Shown here one piece after another: positions 26,651 through 35,824 of a DNA stretch of 58,222 nt (position 1 is its first letter; each line of letters starts with the position of its first letter). The notes beneath the pieces are model-generated. The model was not told the origin of the DNA. It did no database searches and worked only from the letters and a program-made list of their open reading frames with translations. The position numbers and the translations under genes are program-made. The stretch is from Hungatella sp. UBA5385 (GTDB lineage: Bacteria > Bacillota > Clostridia > Lachnospirales > Lachnospiraceae), in the NCBI GenBank assembly GCA_002409995.1, contig DHOR01000031.1:1-58222 (forward strand), in the 5' to 3' direction.

Positions 26651-26759
26651 AGCAAGGAAAATACACAGATTGCTCTGTGGTATTTACCTTACTCTCTCGT
26701 CTCAAAGGTTTATTGATTCTATTGTTTTCATGCTATCACAATCCAATGCCCATTGTCAA
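26651..26759 (-). promoter_or_regulatory. glpA promoter and GlpP-type antitermination leader
   Basis: On the minus strand TTGACA (26759-26754), an 18-bp spacer and TAGCAT (26735-26730) form the promoter. A purine-rich motif at 26714-26692 (AATAAACCTTTGAGACG then AGAGAG) matches about 20 of 24 positions with the glpK leader. It is followed by a hairpin at 26693-26651 (GGTAAATAC...TCTGTG type, plus-strand arms AAGG...CCTT). The T-run after the hairpin is weak. Function is inferred. Confidence 0.55.
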
Positions 26760-26763
26760 GATT

Positions 26764-27456
26764 TTACTCGCTGATTGTCACAACGCAATCCTCCTCTGCA
26801 AGCTTCGCCAACAGCTTTACCCTGTCAAATCCAGGTGGATAGACCACTTCAAATTCCAGCTTAATCTCCTCTTTTTTGTTCTTATGAACCTTTACAGAGG
26901 CAACATCCACTTTTTCATCGCTTAGAAATTTTTCCATTTCCTTAATAGCACCTGGTCTCTGAACAATGGTGAGTTTTAACAGACCCAAGGAGGGAACCTT
27001 AGCAAAATAAGAGATGCTGTGCATTAGCATCTGCATCACGATAATCAAGACAGCACAGGAAATACCGATAATGTACAGCCCTGCTCCAAGAGCCAGACCT
27101 ACTCCTGCTGTTGCCCAGATACCTGCTGCTGTGGTAAGGCCATTAACCAGATTGTTCCTTACAAAGATAACACCTGCACCCAGAAAACCAATACCGCTGA
27201 CTACCTGAGCCGCCACACGCGCAGCATCATAGTCAGGAATATCTGCAAATCCATATTTGGAAACAACCATAATCAGAGCAGAGCCAAGTGCTACAATAGC
27301 ATGGGTTCTCACACCTGCCGATTTATTGCGGTTCTTTCTCTCATTTCCAATTAAAAGTCCCAGGAAACAGGCAAGAATAATGCGGAATAGATATTCCAGC
27401 TGAACCATGATATACTGCATATCAATTTGATTCACAAAACTTGTGTCCATCTTCAA
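26764..27456 (-). CDS. MgtC/SapB family membrane protein
   Basis: 230 aa. Four to five N-terminal transmembrane helices carry the MgtC signature (LIGNERKNRNKSAGVRTHAIVALGSAL, with ER and RTH) and GIGFLGAGVIF. A soluble C-terminal ACT-like domain follows from about residue 155. MgtC-family proteins affect Mg or phosphate homeostasis by modulating other membrane proteins; the transport activity itself is uncertain. It starts 18 nt after glpK, so it is co-transcribed with it, which is unusual. The glpA promoter overlaps its 3' edge. Confidence 0.9.
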   Translation of the reverse strand: MKMDTSFVNQIDMQYIMVQLEYLFRIILACFLGLLIGNERKNRNKSAGVRTHAIVALGSALIMVVSKYGFADIPDYDAARVAAQVVSGIGFLGAGVIFVRNNLVNGLTTAAGIWATAGVGLALGAGLYIIGISCAVLIIVMQMLMHSISYFAKVPSLGLLKLTIVQRPGAIKEMEKFLSDEKVDVASVKVHKNKKEEIKLEFEVVYPPGFDRVKLLAKLAEEDCVVTISE

Positions 27457-27474
27457 ATCTGCCTCCTCTTTCTC

Positions 27475-28977
27475 TTAATCCTCTTCCCCAGCCCAGTACA
27501 AAGCACACTTTACAGCTCTCTTCCAGCCCTTTACCAGCTTTTTGCGATAATCTTCCTCCATGGTACTATCAAAGCTTCTGGAAACCTTCCAGTTCCTCTT
27601 AATCTCTTCTTTGTCACTCCAGTACCCAACTGCCAGTCCCGCCAGATAAGCAGCCCCCAGTGCTGTTGTCTCAATACATTCAGGCCTTACAATCGTTGAG
27701 TTTAAAAGGTCGGATTGAAACTGCATCAGAAAGTTATTAGCACTGGCGCCTCCGTCTACCCTTAACTGTTTTAACTCAATATCTGAATCCTGCTGCATCG
27801 CCTCTATTAAATCATACACTTGATAAGCCATAGATTCAATTGTTGCACGGATAAATTGTTCCTTGCTGGTACCTCTTGTAACGCCTACAATGGTACCTCT
27901 GGAATATTGGTTCCAGTAGGGTGCTCCAAGGCCTGCAAATGCAGGAACTACATAAACTCCTCCGGTGTCCTCCACTGCAGTGCAATACTCTTCTGTCTGA
28001 GGTGCGCTACGGACCATCCGCATCTCATCTCTCAGCCACTGAACTGCTGCTCCTGCTACAAACACACTGCCTTCCAGTGCGTACTGAACCTCTTCACCTT
28101 TTGCACTTGCTGCTATGGTTGTAAGAAGGCCATGTTTCGATCTAACTGCTTTATTACCTGTATTCATTAACAGGAAGCAGCCTGTTCCATATGTATTCTT
28201 CACCTCTCCAGGCGCAAAACAACACTGGCCGAACAATGCAGCCTGTTGATCTCCTGCTGCACCGGCAATGGGGATTTTTCCTCCCATTACATCAGAGGAG
28301 GTATAACCATAGACACAGCTTGATGGCTTCACCTCAGGAAGAATACAGGCAGGAATATTAAAATAGTCCAGAATCTCCTGATCCCAGCATTTCTTATGGA
28401 TATCAAAGAGCATTGTCCGGGATGCATTGGTATAATCTGTTACATGAATACAACCCTTGGTAAGATTCCAGATCAGCCAGGTATCCACAGTTCCAAAGAG
28501 CAGTTCCCCCTGCTCCGCACGTTCTCTCACACCTTCTACATTGTCTAAAATCCATGCTATCTTACTTCCTGAGAAATAGGCATCTGGAATCAGACCTGTT
28601 CTCTCAATGATCATTTCCTCCATGCCATCTGCTTTCAGCTGTTCAATCTCATCTGAAGTCCTGCGGCATTGCCATACAATGGCATTGTACACCGGTTCCC
28701 CTGTTTCTCTGTCCCAGAGAATGGTGGTTTCTCTCTGATTGGTGATGCCGATGGCAGCAATATCGCTGTAATGTGCCCCAATTTTACCCATAGCTTCCAT
28801 TGTAACAGAAAACTGTGAGGACCAGATTTCCATAGGGTCATGCTCTACCCAGCCCGGCTGTGGATATATCTGTGTAAACTCCTTCTGCGCCACGCTGCAG
28901 ATAGTCCCCTCTTCATTAAATAGTATACATCTGGAACTTGTTGTTCCCTGATCCAGTGCAATGACATATCTTCCCAT
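27475..28977 (-). CDS. glpK: Glycerol kinase
   Basis: A 500-aa FGGY-family kinase. It starts MGRYVIALDQGTTSSRCILF (phosphate 1 motif); KEFTQIYPQPGWVEHDPMEIW and the ADP-binding RVDGGASANNF near 400 are typical of GlpK. It phosphorylates glycerol to glycerol-3-phosphate, the inducer ligand of GlpP and the substrate of the GlpA-like enzyme. ATG 28977 follows AAGG; a TTG at 28995 is in frame but less suitable. No glycerol facilitator gene is seen next to it. Confidence 0.97.
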   Translation of the reverse strand: MGRYVIALDQGTTSSRCILFNEEGTICSVAQKEFTQIYPQPGWVEHDPMEIWSSQFSVTMEAMGKIGAHYSDIAAIGITNQRETTILWDRETGEPVYNAIVWQCRRTSDEIEQLKADGMEEMIIERTGLIPDAYFSGSKIAWILDNVEGVRERAEQGELLFGTVDTWLIWNLTKGCIHVTDYTNASRTMLFDIHKKCWDQEILDYFNIPACILPEVKPSSCVYGYTSSDVMGGKIPIAGAAGDQQAALFGQCCFAPGEVKNTYGTGCFLLMNTGNKAVRSKHGLLTTIAASAKGEEVQYALEGSVFVAGAAVQWLRDEMRMVRSAPQTEEYCTAVEDTGGVYVVPAFAGLGAPYWNQYSRGTIVGVTRGTSKEQFIRATIESMAYQVYDLIEAMQQDSDIELKQLRVDGGASANNFLMQFQSDLLNSTIVRPECIETTALGAAYLAGLAVGYWSDKEEIKRNWKVSRSFDSTMEEDYRKKLVKGWKRAVKCALYWAGEED

Positions 28978-29044
28978 ATTACCTTCCCCTTCCAAGTCTT
29001 TCCCTTGATGACAATTCTCTCCTGTCGCTTACGCTTCTGGATAT

Positions 29045-29155
29045 GAAAAAGCCCAGGAAATAGACGGTCATCCCGCTTTTATCCCCTCGGCTCTGTCATC
29101 TCTAAAGGCTTATTTTATATGTCATATACTACCATGGATTCAGGTTTTGTGTCAA
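29045..29155 (-). promoter_or_regulatory. glpK promoter and antiterminator/terminator leader
   Basis: On the minus strand TTGACA (29155-29150), an 18-bp spacer and TAGTAT (29131-29126) form the promoter. The motif AATAAGCCTTTAGAGATG then ACAGAG (29114-29091) resembles the glpA leader. A terminator-like hairpin follows: AAAAGC with GGGA (29080-29071) pairs with TCCT and GCTTTT across a small bulge, ending in TTTTT at 29050-29046. The layout fits a GlpP-controlled leader. Confidence 0.65.
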
Positions 29156-29214
29156 GATATTGTTAAGAGACTTCGTTATTCCTTCATACCACTTGTCAAC
29201 AAGTCAGAATCTGA

Positions 29215-30609
29215 TTATTTCGCTAAATCCAGCTGTTTCTTAATATCTCCTACCATATACTCTGCAACACCTGCTGCATCATCCTGACCATAGCTTAATA
29301 ACTGTAATCCCATAAAATAAGTTCCATCAGGATTCTTCAATGCTGAACGCTCAAATACAGGGTCAAATTTAAAAACACTCCACTCCATAACCTTAGTATT
29401 AGCCTCTGCAATCAAGCTTCCTGTTAAATCAAGTGCTGCCAGTCCATTTTTATTAGCTGGAATACCACGTGAGTCTCCAAGAAGCTGCGCTCCTTCTTCT
29501 TCACCAAATAAAAACTGTATTAATGCTGCTGCTTCTGCAGGATGCTCTGAAGTTTTAGGAATAGAAAATACCATAGATGCTTTTGTCATTCCGCCATGAT
29601 ATTCGCCCATCTTAATATAATCACCAACCGCAAACTCAAATCCTGGGGCTGCACTTTTGAACTTATTAAGATTGCTGTCCCATATATACATGCCAGCATA
29701 ATGACCATCAATCCATCTCTGATTCGTATCTACCAGTTCAGATCCATCACCAGCCAGAACTTCTAAAGTAGGAACAACATGTTTTTCCTCAAGAAGGCTG
29801 AGCCATTCCAGACCTTCCTGAAATTCTTCAAGAGAATATTGAAGTTCATAGTTTTCTACCCATGGTTTTCCATATACACACTGTAAATAATATACCATCA
29901 AAGTCATTCGATCCAGCTCATTTAAAATCATTGGATAGTAGGTTCCGTCTTCATAAGCTGCAAATGCCTCACCTACTGCATACAGTTCATCAAGAGTGGT
30001 AGGAATTTCTACTCCTACATCTGCCAGTCTTGTTGTATTCCAGAAAAATACACGTCCAGTATTGCTGGCAGGAAGAGCCTGAAGCACTCCATTGGTTGTA
30101 TAATAATCAATATCACTCTGATCATAGGCACTTAAATCAATAATATCAGAAACTGTATTTAAATCTACAAACATACTTCCATCAGGAGAGTAGTTAAATA
30201 CCCAGTCCATATTCAGCTGTAATACGTCTGCTGCTGATCCGGATTTTAAAGCCAATGCAACCTTTTCCTCATGACCTGTGAAAGATTCATATTCTGCTTC
30301 TACTTTAATATTGGGATATTTGGCTTCGAATGCCTTAATTCCATCCAGAGTAGCCTGATGTCTGCTGTCTCCTCCCCACCAGTTCATACGAAGAGTGATG
30401 GGATCTGTTGTGTTAATCTCTAATCCCGCTGCTGCTGCAGGTTCTGAACTCTCTGTGCTTTCCACTGTTTCTGCCTCTGCCCCAGCTGCCGCTGTTGTCG
30501 TTGCTTCTGTTTTCTGATTATCCGCAGTTGGCATACAGCCAAATAAACTTGCGGATACAGCCCCTGCCATTACCAGTGCTGTTACCTTTTTCCATGTGGT
30601 TTTTCTCAT
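29215..30609 (-). CDS. Carbohydrate ABC transporter substrate-binding lipoprotein (family 1)
   Basis: 464 aa. A lipoprotein signal with lipobox LFGC (Cys25) and a low-complexity Ala/Glu/Thr linker precede a MalE-type binding domain (ITLRMNWWGGDSRHQATLDGIKAFEAKYPNIKVEAEYE). It captures a saccharide or sugar acid outside the membrane for the two permeases encoded upstream. No ATPase gene is in the cluster, so it must use a shared MsmX-type ATPase elsewhere. Confidence 0.92.
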   Translation of the reverse strand: MRKTTWKKVTALVMAGAVSASLFGCMPTADNQKTEATTTAAAGAEAETVESTESSEPAAAAGLEINTTDPITLRMNWWGGDSRHQATLDGIKAFEAKYPNIKVEAEYESFTGHEEKVALALKSGSAADVLQLNMDWVFNYSPDGSMFVDLNTVSDIIDLSAYDQSDIDYYTTNGVLQALPASNTGRVFFWNTTRLADVGVEIPTTLDELYAVGEAFAAYEDGTYYPMILNELDRMTLMVYYLQCVYGKPWVENYELQYSLEEFQEGLEWLSLLEEKHVVPTLEVLAGDGSELVDTNQRWIDGHYAGMYIWDSNLNKFKSAAPGFEFAVGDYIKMGEYHGGMTKASMVFSIPKTSEHPAEAAALIQFLFGEEEGAQLLGDSRGIPANKNGLAALDLTGSLIAEANTKVMEWSVFKFDPVFERSALKNPDGTYFMGLQLLSYGQDDAAGVAEYMVGDIKKQLDLAK

Positions 30610-30646
30610 TTCTTTTTTCCTCCTTGATACATTTATAGTTTTTTAA

Positions 30647-31495
30647 TTAACCCTTAACCCCTCCTGCTGCAATTCCGTCCACAAAGGAATTCTGTGCTGC
30701 AAAGAAAACAACTAAGGATGGGATAATCGCTATAAGCGACATTGCCAGAACACGATTCCATTCGAATCCTACGTCTGAATCCATGGACATTCTTAAGAAA
30801 ATGGATACAGGATATTTGGCAACCGTGTTTACATAAATCAGCGGACCCATAAAATCATTGGAAGCCCACATAAACTGGAATAATGCACATGATACAATGG
30901 ATGGCTTTAACATTGGCACTATTACATACCACAAGGTCTGCATCACATTACAGCCATCAATTTTAGCCGCTTCCTCCAGTTCTCTTGGAATACCCCGAAG
31001 GAACTGAATCAGCATATATACAAAGTAGGTATCTCCTGCAAGTAAGGATGGCATCACAATCGGAAGATAAGAATCCAGCCAGCCAATCTGATTAAACAGA
31101 ATATACTGAGGAACATTTAAAACTACCTGAGGCAGGAATAATGTTGATAACAACACTGCAAAAGAAAACTTCTTGCCTAAAAATTCAAATCTGGCAAATC
31201 CATAAGCAGTGATTACCGCAGATATAACGGTAACAATTACTTTTGGAATTACAAACTTATAGGTATTCCCCATAAAGTGAAGAAGTGTCATTCCTTCATA
31301 TCCCTGAAAACCTCTCTTATATCCATCAAATGTAGGTGCCATTGGGATAAAACCAACACTTGAGAAGATTTCTGAGTTTGTTTTAAAAGAAGCTCCCACC
31401 ATCCAGATCAGAGGATATACCATCACAATACCCACTGCAATCAGTATGAAATAGCGCAGGAAGGTATTTATATTATTTCTGGTTTTCTTAGTCAT
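30647..31495 (-). CDS. Carbohydrate ABC transporter permease (MalG type)
   Basis: A 282-aa permease with six predicted membrane helices. The EAA loop EEAAKIDGCNVMQTLWYVIVPMLKP lies near residue 180. It forms the membrane channel together with the MalF-type subunit, whose gene ends 5 nt upstream. This is the CUT1 family. Confidence 0.93.
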   Translation of the reverse strand: MTKKTRNNINTFLRYFILIAVGIVMVYPLIWMVGASFKTNSEIFSSVGFIPMAPTFDGYKRGFQGYEGMTLLHFMGNTYKFVIPKVIVTVISAVITAYGFARFEFLGKKFSFAVLLSTLFLPQVVLNVPQYILFNQIGWLDSYLPIVMPSLLAGDTYFVYMLIQFLRGIPRELEEAAKIDGCNVMQTLWYVIVPMLKPSIVSCALFQFMWASNDFMGPLIYVNTVAKYPVSIFLRMSMDSDVGFEWNRVLAMSLIAIIPSLVVFFAAQNSFVDGIAAGGVKG

Positions 31496-31500
31496 CTTTT

Positions 31501-32436
31501 TTACCTCCCATCTTCATCGCTGTAATATACCCAGTACTTCTGGCTCACAAATGCTATGATCGTAAATGTCATAATAATCAGGAACAGAAGCCAGGCAATG
31601 GCACTTGCCATACCCATTTCATAGTTCTTAAAAGCATTGTTATAAACCAGTAAAGAAACCAATGTAGTAGACCGGAGAGGTCCGCCTCTTGTAATGATGA
31701 ATGGGCCATTGAATTCCTGGAATTTATGACAAAGCTGTGTTACAAAGTTATAGAAAATAACAGGTGTTATAAGTGGTACTGTAATGCTGATAAATTGCCT
31801 CCATTTTCCAGCACCATCAATGGCTGCCGCCTCATAAACATCAGCAGAAACACCTTTTAATGCTGCAAGGAATATAACCATGGGAGAACCAAACTGCCAG
31901 ATTCGAAGCAAAACGATTACGAAGAAAGCTCCGTTAGGATCGCCCAGCCAGTTAAAGGCTTCAAAGCCGAATTTTGTGGCAATCATATTAATAAGACCTT
32001 CTGTTTTAAACAGGAATCTCCATAGCACTGCAATGGACACAGAACCTCCCAAGATAGAAGGAATGTAGTAAGCAGTACGGAAGAAGTTCACACCTTTAAT
32101 CTTAAAGTTTAATATATAAGCGATAAACAGGGCAAAGGTCAGCTCCAGTGGCACTGTAATAAATGCATATTTAAAAGTCTGATAAAATGCCTTCATGGTC
32201 AGCTTATCTTCCAGAATACTGATATAATTCTGAAAACCTACGTATGTAGCGGTACGAAACAGGTTGTAATCGTGAAAACTGTACATCAGTGATGCAATAA
32301 ACGGATACAACTTAAAAATACCGAATCCAATCCACCATGGAAGTATAAAGAAAAAGCCAAAATTCTTATTTATAAAATCCCTTCTGCTTTTATACTTTGG
32401 CATCGTTAATACTGTTTTTTTGTTTTTAAAACTCAT
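31501..32436 (-). CDS. Carbohydrate ABC transporter permease (MalF type)
   Basis: A 311-aa permease with about six helices and the EAA loop YEAAAIDGAGKWRQFISITVPLITP near residue 205. GGGGAGG lies 7 nt before the ATG. It is encoded directly after the enolase-superfamily enzyme and before the MalG-type permease. Confidence 0.93.
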   Translation of the reverse strand: MSFKNKKTVLTMPKYKSRRDFINKNFGFFFILPWWIGFGIFKLYPFIASLMYSFHDYNLFRTATYVGFQNYISILEDKLTMKAFYQTFKYAFITVPLELTFALFIAYILNFKIKGVNFFRTAYYIPSILGGSVSIAVLWRFLFKTEGLINMIATKFGFEAFNWLGDPNGAFFVIVLLRIWQFGSPMVIFLAALKGVSADVYEAAAIDGAGKWRQFISITVPLITPVIFYNFVTQLCHKFQEFNGPFIITRGGPLRSTTLVSLLVYNNAFKNYEMGMASAIAWLLFLIIMTFTIIAFVSQKYWVYYSDEDGR

Positions 32437-32456
32437 GGTAATACCTCCCCATCTTT

Positions 32457-33602
32457 TTACCTGTCTGCATAAAATATCTTTTTGCTTTCCAGCAATCCAT
32501 GTTTTTCTAATTTTTCAATATCCATACGCTGAGGATTGCCGGGAAGGTCCGGCTGACAATAGAATCTTCCGTTTTTCTCTTCAGGCTGGAACAGGGTATA
32601 CTCTCCTACCGGCTTACTGATTGGCTCATGATACTCTATTTCCTCATTTTCGTTATAAAGGCAGCCAAAAATCGAATTTAAATAAATTCTTCCGCCTGAA
32701 GTAAACTTAACATTATTTTCTCGCGCCAGATCACGGATTTTTAATATATCATCAATTCTGCTCATTCTGCCAATGGATGGCTGAAGATGGTCCACGCCTT
32801 TTTCCACATAGGTTTCATAAGCATAGAATATTCTCATAGACTCACCATATGCAATTGAGGTTGACACTCCCATTTCTTTCAGACGTTTGATACCATTCAT
32901 ATCGTGAGCATGAATTGGCTCCTCAAACCATGCCAGTTTATAAGGCTCAGCCAGTTTTGCAAACTTATATGCCTCTTCAACCTCCCATCTCTGGTTGGCA
33001 TCTACTGCAATTTCTATATCAGGTCCAACTGCAGCCCTTACTTTCTCAAGCCTTCTGATATCCCGCTCCATATTGGTTCCATTGTCGCTTCCAACTTTGA
33101 ACTTTACGGTTTTATATCCCTCTTCCACATAACGAACCATATCCTCTACAAGTTCAGAGTCCTCCAGCAGAATGGAACCGCCGCCTTTATAAGCTGCTGC
33201 CCAATCTTTTTCGGCTCCCAGGAATCGATGTAAGGGCTGCCCCGCTCTCTGGGCAAGAATATCAAGCATCATCATATCCAGCTGTCCAATTTCCACAGCC
33301 TGTCCGCTTTGAAATCCTGCATTCCTGATTCTCCAATATAGAGTATCCCGCCACTCATTATAACTTTTATATTCTCCATTTAAGATCATAGGAATCACAT
33401 TTGCCACAAAGCTTCTTCCAACTGTTAAGTGAGCACAAGCACCTTCAGAATCATACAATTCCATATATCCCTGCTCCGGTGCATTCTTTCCCATACCTCC
33501 AGTTCCATCTTTAAAAGGTTTTGGAAGGGGAATGGGATGGAAATTATAGTATACCGCCTTCACAAATTTAATTTTTTCTTCATGGTCAAATAGATTTTTC
33601 AT
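32457..33602 (-). CDS. Mandelate racemase / muconate lactonizing family enzyme (sugar-acid dehydratase-like)
   Basis: A 381-aa member of the enolase superfamily. Visible active-site elements are the KFK motif (YKTVKFKVG, near 170), AVDANQRW (first metal Asp), WFEEPIHAHD (second) and AYGESM (third). Such enzymes abstract an alpha proton from a carboxylate, and many are sugar-acid dehydratases. With a sugar ABC importer in the same operon, an aldonate or uronate-type substrate is likely, but not established. Confidence 0.88.
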   Translation of the reverse strand: MKNLFDHEEKIKFVKAVYYNFHPIPLPKPFKDGTGGMGKNAPEQGYMELYDSEGACAHLTVGRSFVANVIPMILNGEYKSYNEWRDTLYWRIRNAGFQSGQAVEIGQLDMMMLDILAQRAGQPLHRFLGAEKDWAAAYKGGGSILLEDSELVEDMVRYVEEGYKTVKFKVGSDNGTNMERDIRRLEKVRAAVGPDIEIAVDANQRWEVEEAYKFAKLAEPYKLAWFEEPIHAHDMNGIKRLKEMGVSTSIAYGESMRIFYAYETYVEKGVDHLQPSIGRMSRIDDILKIRDLARENNVKFTSGGRIYLNSIFGCLYNENEEIEYHEPISKPVGEYTLFQPEEKNGRFYCQPDLPGNPQRMDIEKLEKHGLLESKKIFYADR

Positions 33603-33691
33603 TGAGCCTGCTCCTCCGGTTATTCATCATTCATGTTTTTCTAAAGTATAGCCGTGGATTTTTCTTAAAACAATTGACAAAATAAACTAGA

Positions 33692-33727
33692 AAAGACATG
33701 CAGTTTTTACTAAATGTGCATGTCTTT
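33692..33727. repeat. Inverted repeat between the regulator and the enolase-family gene
   Basis: AAAGACATGCA (33692-33702) pairs perfectly with TGCATGTCTTT (33717-33727), 14-nt loop. The T-run on the minus strand is poor. It may be a terminator of the regulator or an operator of the downstream ABC operon. Confidence 0.55.
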
Positions 33728-33802
33728 CAGAAATATAAATATTCTTTTCATTTCTTTGCATATTTTTTCATTTTTGTTTTCATCATGAAAAGAAGCAGCC
33801 CC

Positions 33803-35740
33803 TTACATTTCACCTAATCCGTATTTTTTCATCCTTCTCCAGAGAGTTGTTACACTAATATTCAGCTCTTTTGCAGTTAAAGTCCTGTTTCCATTATACT
33901 TTTTAAGAACATTTCTTAAAATAACAGCTTCCTCAGGTTCCTCTTTTTTCCATTCGATAACCTCTTTCCTTACTTCCTGCTCTTCAAGGGATACTGCGTA
34001 AATGCTGGAATCGTGATGGTACAGCTCATCAAGAAGGTCTCTCACATAACCTTCCGTAATGGTTCGTTTCTGCACAGTCAGAATCATTCTTTCGCAAAAT
34101 GCCTCCAGCTGAATGCTGTTTCCTTCCCACGGATATTCCGTCAGCACCCGTTTGGCACCTGCTGTCATTACATGATATCTGCCGTATTGCTCCATAAACT
34201 TTTTCGTAAATGACTCCAGTAAATATCCAACATCCTCTCTTCGATCCTTAAGATTAGGAATCTTCACCCGAAGAGATTTTAAGGTAAAGTAAAGATCGGA
34301 ACGGAACTTAAATTCCCGTCTCAGCTCTGTTAAATTCTTAGCTGTGCAGGCTATGATTCTGGTATCAATAATCTGGCTGTCCTCCAGCTTATTGCCCCGC
34401 ATAAGCCGTTTTGTTCTCATAACACGCGCCAGATTATACTGAGTCTGCAGTGTCAGCTTATCAATCCCCTGAATGACCAGAGTTCCATGATTTGCCTCTG
34501 CAATCATTCCCGGCTCCTCTTCCCAGAGCCCATCTCTTTCCTTGCCAAAGAGGGTCTGCATCTGCTGATCCTGGGTAAGTCCAGCCATGTTTATCATTAT
34601 AAATGGTCCATTTCTTCTCATGCTGTAGTTATGAATTCCCTGAACTACTGCCTCCAGCTCAGGCCCTGATATTGCCTCTACCAGCATTGGACTGGAAGAC
34701 TGGGCATAAAGCTTGGCAAGCTCCACTACCTTTTGCATCCCTTTTAAGTTACGGCTGATATCATCAAAGGTTCCATAAGCAACATACCCTCTTAAATACT
34801 GTTCCTTCATAACATCTCTGTCATTGATATCAAGACGTTTCATACGGTTGCAGGATATAATGGCTCCATCCGGCTTATCTTCAACCAAAACAGGCTCTAT
34901 GGATACTACAATGGATTGATCTCTTACAGTTAAAAATGTAGAATAATTATCTGCAGCTCCCTTAAGAATCCGTTCCAGTTCCTGTTCCTCCAGCCCTTTT
35001 AATACCTTTACAGCCGGTCTTCCCAGTGCCTGTTCCTGGCTGCAGTCCAGAATCTGCTCCATGACTTTGTTAATCATCAGGACAGTTCCAGTCACATTAA
35101 CCTTCATAATTCCTATAAAAGCGCTGTCAAGTATAGTTGAGAACTGAGCATAATTATGCTGCTCGATTTGAGACATATAATAGAGGGATTCTGCATTTTT
35201 AAGTGCTACCCGCAGTCCTTCTCCTGTTGATGACATATAGATTCCCGGAATTCCCATCTGATAGGCGCCATCTACCACAGCTTCTCCGCCTATGACTATA
35301 TCCAGATCATCTTCTCTGGTGTTCTCTATGGTATTGCGCCATTCCTCTCCATCTTTTAAGATATACCGCTTCAAATCCACATGATAAAGCTGGTTAAAAT
35401 GTGTGGTATCACAAAGCATATCTCCCCAGCCGAATATACCGATTCTGGGACATTCCTTTCCAACAATCTCCCTTGCCCTCGTTACCAGAAGCCCCAGCTC
35501 CTGAGCAGTCATTGTGATCCCTGCCACAGCCACATTGGTATATCTTTTGATTGCCATGGCCTGGCGGCCTCTTGCCATAATAATATTAACTCCTTCTGAT
35601 ATGGCTTTCTGGGCTTCTGTCACCGCTTCTTCTGTTTTGATTTTCTTAACTATTACTACATGGTTGTCTTTTTCTCTAAGCAGCTCCTGTGCCTGATGGT
35701 ACATCTCGTCGGTTGGCACAAATAATGCAATTCCTGACAT
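33803..35740 (-). CDS. PrpR_N / PAS / degenerate sigma-54 AAA / Fis-HTH regulator
   Basis: 645 aa. A PrpR-type sensing domain (about 1-185) and a PAS domain (about 200-305) precede a sigma-54 activator-like AAA domain (about 325-560) and a C-terminal Fis HTH (LTAKELNISVTTLWRRMKKYG). The AAA domain has lost key motifs. Walker A reads AISGPELE (356-363) instead of GESGTGKE, the GAFTGA loop region reads KERDGLW (400-406), and Walker B reads VIQGI (422-426) instead of FLDEI. The FRSDLYF segment is kept. It probably binds DNA and a ligand, but does not remodel sigma-54 holoenzyme. It sits upstream of the ABC/dehydratase operon. Confidence 0.87.
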   Translation of the reverse strand: MSGIALFVPTDEMYHQAQELLREKDNHVVIVKKIKTEEAVTEAQKAISEGVNIIMARGRQAMAIKRYTNVAVAGITMTAQELGLLVTRAREIVGKECPRIGIFGWGDMLCDTTHFNQLYHVDLKRYILKDGEEWRNTIENTREDDLDIVIGGEAVVDGAYQMGIPGIYMSSTGEGLRVALKNAESLYYMSQIEQHNYAQFSTILDSAFIGIMKVNVTGTVLMINKVMEQILDCSQEQALGRPAVKVLKGLEEQELERILKGAADNYSTFLTVRDQSIVVSIEPVLVEDKPDGAIISCNRMKRLDINDRDVMKEQYLRGYVAYGTFDDISRNLKGMQKVVELAKLYAQSSSPMLVEAISGPELEAVVQGIHNYSMRRNGPFIMINMAGLTQDQQMQTLFGKERDGLWEEEPGMIAEANHGTLVIQGIDKLTLQTQYNLARVMRTKRLMRGNKLEDSQIIDTRIIACTAKNLTELRREFKFRSDLYFTLKSLRVKIPNLKDRREDVGYLLESFTKKFMEQYGRYHVMTAGAKRVLTEYPWEGNSIQLEAFCERMILTVQKRTITEGYVRDLLDELYHHDSSIYAVSLEEQEVRKEVIEWKKEEPEEAVILRNVLKKYNGNRTLTAKELNISVTTLWRRMKKYGLGEM

Positions 35741-35790
35741 ATTTTCCCCCTGTTTTCTAAATTTAATTCAACCTGTCTCTGTACGATTCT

Positions 35791-35820
35791 AAAAGAGACA
35801 GCATATCTTTGCTGTCTCCT
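35791..35820 (-). terminator. Terminator after the small HipA-partner gene
   Basis: GAGACAGC (35795-35802) and GCTGTCTC (35811-35818) form a perfect stem, with TTTT on the minus strand at 35794-35791. Confidence 0.8.
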
Positions 35821-35824
35821 TTGC

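Noticed and set aside
29191..29204. ACTTGT/ACAAGT small palindrome after the substrate-binding protein gene
   Set aside because: Six-bp arms with a 2-nt loop and no T-run; too short to call a terminator or operator.
33603..33802. Sigma-54 promoter (-24/-12) for the ABC/dehydratase operon
   Set aside because: No TGGCAC-N5-TTGC-type sequence was found; this agrees with the degenerate ATPase domain of the regulator.
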